DNA of 14,265 nucleotides from JAFGKK01 sp049684495 (GTDB taxonomy: Bacteria > Chloroflexota > Anaerolineae > Anaerolineales > RBG-16-64-43), in NCBI GenBank assembly GCA_049684495.1, contig JBAVFZ010000380.1, forward strand, positions 1-14,265. The letters are read 5' to 3'. The translations under genes and the position numbers were made by a program. The notes beneath the pieces are model-generated. The model worked only from the letters and a program-made list of their open reading frames with translations, did no database searches and was not told the DNA's origin. Below, one piece after another: positions 1 through 5,461 of this stretch. The first letter of the stretch is position 1. Each line of letters opens with the position of its first letter.

Positions 1-201
1 GTCCAACCCGGGATCACCGCCACGGTGATCTACGATCCGGAAAAGCCGAAGCGCATCCAGGTCACGGAAGTTCATCTCCAGAATCCGGCCGAGTCGAATG
101 CGGTGGCCCGGATGGAAGAGCTGGAGCAGCTGCGGCAGCGGCATTTGATCACCGAGCAAGAGTACCAGGAGAAGCGCAAAGAGATCCTCGCCAATCTTTG
201 A
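1..201 (+). CDS. C-terminal end of a SHOCT-domain protein (partial)
   Basis: An open frame enters from the left edge in frame 1 and stops with TGA at 199-201, leaving 66 residues. The last 28 or so residues, with the motif LEQLRQRHLITEQEYQEKR, are a typical SHOCT (short C-terminal) domain: a two-helix hairpin with an L-x-x-L-x-x-x-G/H-x-I-T-x-x-E-Y/F pattern. Such domains sit at the end of otherwise unrelated bacterial proteins and probably mediate oligomerisation. The residues before it (VIYDPEKPKRIQV) look like a small beta-rich domain whose start lies outside the window. Function of the whole protein cannot be told. It is followed by 52 nt and then the alpha/beta hydrolase on the same strand. 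Confidence 0.8.
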   Translation, partial: VQPGITATVIYDPEKPKRIQVTEVHLQNPAESNAVARMEELEQLRQRHLITEQEYQEKRKEILANL

Positions 202-253
202 TGCGCTCCGCCGCCCGTCCGTTCCCATAGCGGTATCCGGCCATGAATATCCG

Positions 254-1165
254 ATGAAGCGGGAATTCCATCCTTCCATCAAGGGATCCACCTACTGGCG
301 AAACCTTATCGGTTTCGCAGCCGGATCCCTGCTTGCCGGAATAATCTTCGCTTTCTATGGGATTCTTCCTGTTCACTACGCCAACAGCCGGGCCCACCCG
401 CCTCGACTTCCCATATGCTGCGTGTCGCCGAAGGATTGGGGAATACCCTTCGAGGAAGTATCCATTGAATCCGAGGAGGATATTCTCCTGCGGGGTTGGT
501 ACATCCGCTCGCGGAATGGCGCCGCGGTGATCGTCGCCCACGGGATCGGCGGAAACCGAACCTCCGATTTGGAAAAGGGTGCGGCGCTGGCCCGGGAGGG
601 ATTCGGCGTCCTGTTGTTGGACCTGCGGGCGCACGGGGAGAGCGGCGGAGAGACCATCACCTTCGGCGGCGCGGACATTCAAGCGGGCGTCAGGTTCCTG
701 GAGGCGCAGCCCGACGTACTGCGGAAGATCGGCGTATTGGGATCCTCGCTCGGCGGTTTGCAGGCCATCCAGGCCGCGGCCGGGATGCAGGCGATCGCCG
801 GCATCATCACCGACGGGGCGGCGCCGAACGCATTCGAGGACTTGCCCGTACCGCATGGATGGGAGCGCTGGCTGGATACACCGTTTCAGTGGGTTGCGTT
901 TCAGACCTGGATCAGCCTGGGCGTGCCGGGGCCGCTGTCTGTTGTTGAAGCTCTCGGGAAAATCGCGCCGAGGCCGGTTTTGCTTATCTCCGGAACCCTC
1001 GGCGATTACGAGCGAGAGATGCAGAGGAAATTCTTCCGCGCGGCGGGGCCGGGCTGCACACTCTGGGAAATCCCGGAGGCCGGCCACACCGAAAGCTGGA
1101 TAAAACGAAAAAAGGAATATGGGGAGCGCATGATTGCTTTTTTCTCTCAAGCGCTGTTGGTATAA
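254..1165 (+). CDS. Membrane-anchored alpha/beta hydrolase
   Basis: A 303-residue protein with one hydrophobic segment at about residues 17-40 (signal anchor) followed by a serine-hydrolase fold. Visible motifs are HGIGGNR (residues 96-102, oxyanion loop), DLRAHGES (123-130), the nucleophile elbow GSSLGG with Ser165, ISGTLGD with candidate acid Asp251, and EAGHTESW with His278. The order and spacing fit a complete catalytic triad of the broad alpha/beta hydrolase superfamily (extracytoplasmic BAAT/YqkD-like esterase or peptidase type). The substrate cannot be inferred. No strong Shine-Dalgarno precedes the ATG; a five-codon frame starting at 243 overlaps it, so weak or coupled initiation is possible. 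The membrane protein gene follows after 39 nt, probably in the same transcript. Confidence 0.85.
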   Translation: MKREFHPSIKGSTYWRNLIGFAAGSLLAGIIFAFYGILPVHYANSRAHPPRLPICCVSPKDWGIPFEEVSIESEEDILLRGWYIRSRNGAAVIVAHGIGGNRTSDLEKGAALAREGFGVLLLDLRAHGESGGETITFGGADIQAGVRFLEAQPDVLRKIGVLGSSLGGLQAIQAAAGMQAIAGIITDGAAPNAFEDLPVPHGWERWLDTPFQWVAFQTWISLGVPGPLSVVEALGKIAPRPVLLISGTLGDYEREMQRKFFRAAGPGCTLWEIPEAGHTESWIKRKKEYGERMIAFFSQALLV

Positions 1166-1204
1166 CCGGTCGTCCGATTTGGCGCCACAAGGAGACTGTG
1201 GAGC

Positions 1205-2038
1205 ATGGTCGCACACCCGCAAGTCCCCCATCCGGTTCCGGCCCGAAGCAGCCTTCGGCTTGCCTATGCCTTCTCACTCGGGATTGCCGTCCTCACGGCC
1301 GTGGCATCCGCCGCCGGCCTGATTTTCCCCACGGCCGTTTATCCGACCGATGAATTGCGGCGGGCTTTCGTTCCAAACGACGTGGTCAATCTCCTCATCG
1401 GATTGCCGATCCTGATCGGGTCGATGATGCTCGCGGCGCGCGGCAAACTGGTCGGATGGCTTTTCTGGCCGGGAGCGTTGATGTTTTTCCTCTACAATTA
1501 TTTAATTTACCTATTCTGCATGCCGCCCCAATGGGAATACCTGCTCTATCCGGCGCTGGTTGCGGCAAGCGCGTATACGCTGATCGGCCTCGTCGCGGCC
1601 CTCGATGCGGATGCGATCCAAGCCCGGCTGTCCGGCGCGGTTCCGGCGAGGCTGTGCGGCGGAGTCCTGGCCGGGTTGGGCGCCCTCTTCCTGCTGCGGG
1701 TCATCGGCATCATGGCCGGCAGTCCGGACGGCCTTGCGAAAACCGAATTCGCGGTAAACATCGCGGACGTCCTCATATCCCCGGCGTGGATCGTCGGCGG
1801 CGTGCTGCTTTGGCGGCGCAAGGCGCTCGGGTATGCCGGCGGACTCGGGTTGCTCTTCTCGCTGAGCATGCTGTTTATCGGATTGATTTTCATATTCCTG
1901 TTGGAGCCCTTTCGGACGGGATCTTCCTTCCGCTGGCCGGATATGCTGGTCATCCTCGTGATGGGCATGATCGCCTTCGTGCCCTTCTTCCTCTTCCTCC
2001 GCGGAGTGGCCGGCGGCCACAGGACCCGGTCCGCGTAG
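1205..2038 (+). CDS. Eight-helix integral membrane protein of unknown function
   Basis: A 277-residue, strongly hydrophobic protein. I count about eight membrane-spanning segments, near residues 19-41, 60-79, 84-104, 112-133, 149-171, 183-203, 207-233 and 247-267, with short polar loops. The N-terminal 18 residues are basic and proline-rich. No catalytic motif, transporter signature or recognisable family pattern is visible. The ATG is supported by AAGGAG at 1189-1194, ten bases upstream. It lies 39 nt behind the alpha/beta hydrolase and is followed by a strong terminator, so it is the last gene of a short plus-strand transcript that converges on the hydrolase cluster. Function unknown. Confidence 0.75.
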   Translation: MVAHPQVPHPVPARSSLRLAYAFSLGIAVLTAVASAAGLIFPTAVYPTDELRRAFVPNDVVNLLIGLPILIGSMMLAARGKLVGWLFWPGALMFFLYNYLIYLFCMPPQWEYLLYPALVAASAYTLIGLVAALDADAIQARLSGAVPARLCGGVLAGLGALFLLRVIGIMAGSPDGLAKTEFAVNIADVLISPAWIVGGVLLWRRKALGYAGGLGLLFSLSMLFIGLIFIFLLEPFRTGSSFRWPDMLVILVMGMIAFVPFFLFLRGVAGGHRTRSA

Positions 2039-2074
2039 AGTGTCCGATGGAATGGGCGTCCCCCAAGAAAGACA

Positions 2075-2112
2075 AACGGGCGTGGATAAATCCCACGCCC
2101 GTTCTGTTTTAA
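2075..2112 (+). terminator. Rho-independent terminator of the plus-strand genes
   Basis: A perfect 11-bp stem, AACGGGCGTGG (2075-2085) with CCACGCCCGTT (2093-2103), encloses a 7-nt loop and is followed by CTGTTTTAATT. It starts 36 nt after the stop of the eight-helix membrane protein. The T-run is on the plus strand, so it ends that transcript. Confidence 0.85.
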
Positions 2113-2322
2113 TTAACGTTCGAACCCGTTCGGCGCGTCCCGCCGGCCGTATCCTTCCGGGTGAAGGCGGTCGGTTCGGTGTTCGTGCCGCGGCCATGGG
2201 CGTAAAACCCGAAGCCGACCGGGCCCCCATGGGTTTCGATGGATGATTGGAACTTACATTCCCAGCCAAAGCCCAACGCTCGGCCGGGCAGCCCGCGTTT
2301 GGACGGCAAACCATTTGGATCC

Positions 2323-2353
2323 GGCAGGGCAGCAGTTACACTGCTGCCCTGCC
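2323..2353 (-). terminator. GC-rich hairpin behind the GH12 gene
   Basis: GGCAGGGCAGCAG (2323-2335) pairs perfectly with CTGCTGCCCTGCC (2341-2353) around a 5-nt loop. On the minus strand it begins 13 nt after the GH12 stop codon. No U-tract follows, so it may be a 3'-end stabilising structure or a non-canonical terminator. Confidence 0.6.
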
Positions 2354-2366
2354 CCAGGTCGGGAAA

Positions 2367-3512
2367 TCATTTAGCTTCGAAGTGACTCCAGGCGTAGTTG
2401 CCCACATAGTAGATATACCAGTAACCATCGCTCATCTTGGCGGGCAGAGCGGGCGTATTGGGGCCGGTCGTGAAGGCGTATTTATTGGTGAAATCAACCC
2501 CGTTGACTGTCAAAGCGGCCAGGTTCCAGGAATTAATAAAGGAACCGAGGTTGTTTGACCTCCAGCAGAATGTGCCGGCCCCATCCTTGGAGAACGGGGC
2601 GGTGATCGTAGCGCTCACCGGGCTGCAGGCCGTCCCACCGTCACCGCCCGACGTGGGCGTGCGTGTTCGGGTGGGCGTCGGCCCGCCGGGGGTGTTGGTG
2701 CGGGTGGCTGTGGGGGTTCGGGTGGGAGTTGTGCCGCCTCCGCCGCCGCTGATGCTGGCGGAGAAGCTGTTGACGGCGAGGCCTACCCCGCCGATCCACG
2801 GCTCAAAACCCATCTGCATGCTGGTCAGGTACCATGCGGTGGTGCCAAAACCGGAGCCGCGGGTAATCGCGTCCAGGATGAAGAGCTTCGCGTCGACGTT
2901 GAAGCTGGTGATGCCGGACTGCACATACGAGACCACGTTGTTCTGGCCGTTGTTGCCGACCCAGACCGTCCAGCTCCGGCCGCCGATGCTGACCGTCCCG
3001 GTGGACGAGCCGACCGGCTGGATCGTTCCTGTGTGATGCAGCCAGATCATGATCTCGGTGTCTTGAACGCCGCTGACGTTCGTGTCGGCGTTCAACCATA
3101 TGTCGTACGCCGCGTCAAAGGTCCCCGAACCCGGGTACGTTGTGGTGACGCTGGTTTGGGCGCTGCCGATCGCGCTGATCTGCATCGGCAGCGGCGAGCT
3201 CGGGCTGCAATTGCCGTAATGGCAGCCGATGTAGATCGCCGGGTAGGACACCGGGGCGCCGCTGAGGTTGCCCGTGCCGTCCTGCTGGATGATCTGGAAG
3301 CCGTTGGCCGTTACATTGATGCACTGGGTCGCGCTGGTGCCCCAGCGATTGTTCATGACGACGTAGTTGCCTTGCGTGGTGGTGCCGTACTGATCGCAGA
3401 TCACCCCCGTGGCTGCCCGAACCGGCCGGATCGAAACCAGGACGCTCACCAGCATCACGGCCAGTCCCAAGACGGCGATCGCCGGTTTGGATTGGGAACG
3501 CACGCTTTTCAT
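2367..3512 (-). CDS. Secreted GH12 endo-beta-1,4-glucanase with C-terminal binding module
   Basis: A 381-residue enzyme expected to cut internal beta-1,4 bonds in cellulose or related glucans outside the cell. Residues 1-33 are a Sec signal peptide (cut after VRA). Residues 36-254 are a GH12 jelly-roll domain: NNRWG (54-58), YPAIYIGCHYGNC (90-102), nucleophile Glu153 in DTEIMIW, and acid/base Glu237 in MGFEPW. The 84-residue gap between the two glutamates matches the family (Streptomyces CelB type). Cysteine pairs 39/64 and 97/102 sit where that family has disulfides. A Gly/Thr-Pro-Thr-Arg linker (255-293) leads to an aromatic-rich module (297-381) shared with the mannanase gene upstream. The ATG has AAGGAG at 3520-3525, seven bases away. 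It is the last of four hydrolase genes on this strand, with its own 220-nt leader. Confidence 0.92.
   Translation of the reverse strand: MKSVRSQSKPAIAVLGLAVMLVSVLVSIRPVRAATGVICDQYGTTTQGNYVVMNNRWGTSATQCINVTANGFQIIQQDGTGNLSGAPVSYPAIYIGCHYGNCSPSSPLPMQISAIGSAQTSVTTTYPGSGTFDAAYDIWLNADTNVSGVQDTEIMIWLHHTGTIQPVGSSTGTVSIGGRSWTVWVGNNGQNNVVSYVQSGITSFNVDAKLFILDAITRGSGFGTTAWYLTSMQMGFEPWIGGVGLAVNSFSASISGGGGGTTPTRTPTATRTNTPGGPTPTRTRTPTSGGDGGTACSPVSATITAPFSKDGAGTFCWRSNNLGSFINSWNLAALTVNGVDFTNKYAFTTGPNTPALPAKMSDGYWYIYYVGNYAWSHFEAK
2370..2624 (-). repeat. Duplicated C-terminal module, copy 1 (in GH12 gene)
   Basis: Encodes residues 297-381 of the GH12 protein. It aligns without gaps with the end of the mannanase: 76 of 85 residues are the same, including GTFCWRSNNLGS, INSWNL, NGVDFTNK and the terminal YAWSHFEAK. 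A 37-nt stretch (2540-2576) is identical at the DNA level, synonymous sites included. Conserved Trp and Tyr residues suggest a cellulose-binding surface. From memory it resembles CBM64 of Spirochaeta thermophila, which I cannot verify here. Confidence 0.8.
2634..2750 (-). repeat. Low-complexity linker DNA of the GH12 gene
   Basis: Encodes the Gly-rich, then T-P-T-R-T linker. The plus strand is a run of GTGGGNGTNCGGGTG-like units. It contains a canonical four-run G-quadruplex motif at 2702-2726 (runs of 3, 5, 3 and 3 G with loops of 7, 3 and 1) on the template strand. Confidence 0.8.
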
Positions 3513-3671
3513 AGTGTCTCTCCTTGTCTCTGGATGGGTTGGTTCGGTTGGACCGTTTCAAAAAATGCCGCGGGCATGGGTTCGTCCAACGGATCGGATC
3601 GAAGAACCTCCCTCTGCCCGATTGCCCGGAAGCCCCGATGAGGCAACTCCGCCGGGCGTGAATCCCTGCCC

Positions 3672-3713
3672 GCGAGGCGCAACCGGGCCCGAGTCCGCCC
3701 GGCTGCGCCTCGC
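3672..3713 (-). terminator. GC-rich hairpin behind the mannanase gene
   Basis: GCGAGGCGCA (3672-3681) pairs with TGCGCCTCGC (3704-3713), and inside it CCGGG (3683-3687) pairs with CCCGG (3698-3702) across one mismatch. It begins about 20 nt after the mannanase stop on the minus strand. No U-tract is present, so the role is transcript end or 3' stabilisation. Confidence 0.6.
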
Positions 3714-3732
3714 AGGAACCGAAATCGTCGCG

Positions 3733-5127
3733 CTACTTGGCCTCGAAGTGACTCCAAGCGTAGTTGCCTACGTAGTAGATGTACCAGTAGCCATCGCTCA
3801 TCTTGGCCGGCAACGTGGGCGTGTTGGGGCCGGTGGTAAAGGCAAACTTGTTCGTGAAGTCCACCCCGTTGACCGTCAAAGTGGCCAGGTTCCAGGAGTT
3901 AATATAGGAACCGAGGTTGTTTGACCTCCAGCAGAATGTGCCTACTCCGTTATAGGTGAACGGAGCCGTGATGGTGGCATTCACCGGGCTGCACGCGGTG
4001 CCACCGCCGCCCGATGTGGGCGTGCGGGTCACAGTCGCCACCGTCGGCGTGCGGGTGCGGGTGGGAGTCGGCCCGGTGGTCGTGCGAGTCGGCGTGCGGC
4101 TGCGCGTGGGCGTGCGGGTCGGCGTATTTGTGGCCCCGCCTCCACCGTAGACGGAAGCTTCCCGCGATGTCTGCTGGATTCCGTTGGCTCCGCTGATGAT
4201 GCGGGTGCCCCAGGCCGTAACCTGGTTGGGATCGAAGTTGGTCACCATATCCAGGTATTCCACCCCGCCTCCGTTCCCGCTCCACGACCATCCGATGTAG
4301 CCGATCCCGTTGGATTGCGCCTGGGACATGATGGTATCTTCATCCGGATCGCCGTCGGAGTGCATATTTCCGAACTCGCCGATATCCAAGGGCAGCCCGG
4401 CATTTACGAAGGTCGAGACGTAACTCTGAATCTCGGCGGCCGTGTCGAACACGCCGTACATATGGATGCTGAAGATGGTATTGCGCGCGGGATCGCTTGC
4501 GAAAATACTCGCCGCGTTGTCGCGCATGACGAACTGCCAGTCCTGGCCCCAGTTGGGCGCGTCCACCATCAGGGTGTGTTGGAAGCCCGCGCTGCGCATG
4601 GCGGCAATGGCGTTCTTGGTGTCGTTAACCCAGTTGGCGGCGTTGTTGTTTCCGTAGGGTTCGTTGCCGAGGTTGATGATCACGTAGGCTTCCTGCCCGG
4701 TCAGGACGCTCTGGATGCTCTGCCAGTAACTGACGGCCTGCGCCAGGGAATAGGCCGCGCCGTCTTCGCCGTACCCGGTCGTATCGTGGTCCTCCAGCAC
4801 GCAGATCAGCTTATTGGTTTTGCACAGGCTGATGACATTGGCAACGTCACTGGCGCCGTTGGCCGTCCAGCGGCCTCCGCTCAGGACCACGCGCACCGTA
4901 TTGGCGCCCTTGGCCTTGATGTTGGCGAAGGAACTTGTCTGGGTGGGGTACCAGGTGTGCGCATGGGCGATCCCGCGCATGACGAAGTTGTTGCCGTTCG
5001 CGTCGAGCAGATTCCTTCCGCTGATGTGAAAACCGACGGCCGCCCGGGTCGGCCGGGGTGGTTGGGCAAGGCCCATGACCAGCAGGACGAGAATAAACAA
5101 CACACTGGATCTTTTGACACTTTTCAT
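3733..5127 (-). CDS. Secreted GH5_8 endo-beta-1,4-mannanase with C-terminal binding module
   Basis: A 464-residue secreted enzyme expected to cleave the backbone of mannan, glucomannan or galactomannan. The signal peptide is residues 1-29 (PTRA cut). The catalytic TIM barrel (31-327) follows the GH5 subfamily 8 mannanases of Bacillus closely: GFHISGRNLLDANG (32-45), RGIAHAHTWYP (51-61), acid/base Glu156 in NLGNEPYG, IHMYG (221-225), nucleophile Glu251 in DIGEFGN, and GWSWSGNG (279-286). Bacillus enzymes read VNHAHTW, so the match is strong enough to prefer mannanase over cellulase. A T-P-T-R-T linker (328-377) leads to a module (380-464) nearly the same as that of the GH12 protein. The ATG has GGAGG at 5134-5138, six bases upstream. 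The leader is 334 nt, so a promoter of its own is likely. Confidence 0.93.
   Translation of the reverse strand: MKSVKRSSVLFILVLLVMGLAQPPRPTRAAVGFHISGRNLLDANGNNFVMRGIAHAHTWYPTQTSSFANIKAKGANTVRVVLSGGRWTANGASDVANVISLCKTNKLICVLEDHDTTGYGEDGAAYSLAQAVSYWQSIQSVLTGQEAYVIINLGNEPYGNNNAANWVNDTKNAIAAMRSAGFQHTLMVDAPNWGQDWQFVMRDNAASIFASDPARNTIFSIHMYGVFDTAAEIQSYVSTFVNAGLPLDIGEFGNMHSDGDPDEDTIMSQAQSNGIGYIGWSWSGNGGGVEYLDMVTNFDPNQVTAWGTRIISGANGIQQTSREASVYGGGGATNTPTRTPTRSRTPTRTTTGPTPTRTRTPTVATVTRTPTSGGGGTACSPVNATITAPFTYNGVGTFCWRSNNLGSYINSWNLATLTVNGVDFTNKFAFTTGPNTPTLPAKMSDGYWYIYYVGNYAWSHFEAK
3736..3990 (-). repeat. Duplicated C-terminal module, copy 2 (in mannanase gene)
   Basis: Encodes residues 380-464 of the mannanase. 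It differs from copy 1 at nine positions, all in the first two thirds of the module. The last 25 or so residues are the same. The 37-nt identical block is at 3906-3942. Cys379 and Cys399 could form a disulfide at the base of the fold. Confidence 0.8.
3997..4146 (-). repeat. Low-complexity linker DNA of the mannanase gene
   Basis: Encodes about 50 residues of T-P-T-R-T/S-R-T-P-T repeats between catalytic domain and binding module. The plus strand is G/T-rich with repeated GTGCGGGT and GTGGGCGTGC words. Unlike the GH12 and GH6 linkers, I find no four-run G-quadruplex with short loops here. Confidence 0.75.
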
Positions 5128-5170
5128 GGGGAACCTCCATCGCTCCGAATCGCTAATTTCTCTTTGGTGA

Positions 5171-5189
5171 CCGGGTCATCCGGACCCGG
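5171..5189 (-). promoter_or_regulatory. Inverted repeat in the mannanase leader
   Basis: CCGGGTC (5171-5177) and GACCCGG (5183-5189) form a perfect 7-bp arm pair with a 5-nt loop, 44-62 nt before the mannanase ATG. It could be an RNA hairpin in the 5' leader or an operator; nothing in the sequence decides between these. Confidence 0.35.
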
Positions 5190-5359
5190 ACACCCTGAAG
5201 AACACTGAAGCAGGATGCGCTTCACGTTTTTCGCGCGCTCCCTTCCGGCGGCGGTTGAATCCGATCGATTGCCGCTCCGGCCGGCGCATTGTAAATTCGC
5301 CAACCCGGCAGAGAGCCTTTCCCCGACAACCTCCTCTCTAGGCTTCCGCATCAGGGCTT

Positions 5360-5413
5360 GCGGCGGTTCCGGCGGGCATGGATTCCCCTCCACGCCCGCC
5401 GGTTTGCCGCCGC
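5360..5413 (-). terminator. Long GC-rich hairpin behind the GH6 gene
   Basis: An outer stem GCGGCGG (5360-5366) with CCGCCGC (5407-5413) and an inner 9-bp stem CCGGCGGGC (5369-5377) with GCCCGCCGG (5394-5402) are separated by small internal bulges. It starts 48 nt after the GH6 stop on the minus strand. It lacks a U-tract, so it is a transcript-end structure of uncertain mechanism. Confidence 0.6.
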
Positions 5414-5461
5414 ACCGCCACGATACTCACTCCCGGCAGCTTGTTCCGTCCTCCGGTCGAA

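Larger units (their letters stand above)
2039..2366. other. Convergent intergenic region without a supported gene
   Basis: This 328-nt stretch separates the plus-strand membrane protein gene from the minus-strand GH12 gene; both genes end here. It holds the plus-strand terminator at 2075-2112 and a 13-bp perfect hairpin at 2323-2353. Short open frames cross it on both strands, but none has an ATG with a ribosome binding site or a recognisable product. Confidence 0.6.
5128..5461 (-). other. Leader region between GH6 and mannanase genes
   Basis: A 334-nt non-coding stretch. It contains the long GC hairpin behind GH6 (5360-5413), a 7-bp perfect inverted repeat CCGGGTC/GACCCGG at 5171-5189, a direct repeat CTGAAG at 5195-5200 and 5205-5210 (10-bp period), and GCGCTCCC at 5235-5242. 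No clear -35/-10 pair could be chosen. A 89-codon minus-strand frame crosses it (5124-5393) but starts with GTG and has no recognisable product. Confidence 0.55.

Noticed and set aside
2109..2309. 66-codon minus-strand frame in the convergent intergenic region
   Set aside because: It needs a TTG start with no Shine-Dalgarno. The translation resembles nothing known, and its end abuts the plus-strand terminator, so it is probably chance.
1511..2314. 267-codon minus-strand frame running into the membrane protein gene
   Set aside because: It overlaps a supported plus-strand gene and its terminator, and reads as low-complexity Arg/Glu/Pro-rich sequence.
3997..4146. Short regular repeats that might suggest a CRISPR array
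   Set aside because: The repeats are in frame, encode a Thr-Pro linker, have no unique spacers, and no cas gene is near.
5124..5393. 89-codon minus-strand frame ending on the mannanase ATG
   Set aside because: The overlap is forced by the ATGA sequence of the start. The GTG start lacks a ribosome binding site and the frame runs through the GH6 3' hairpin.
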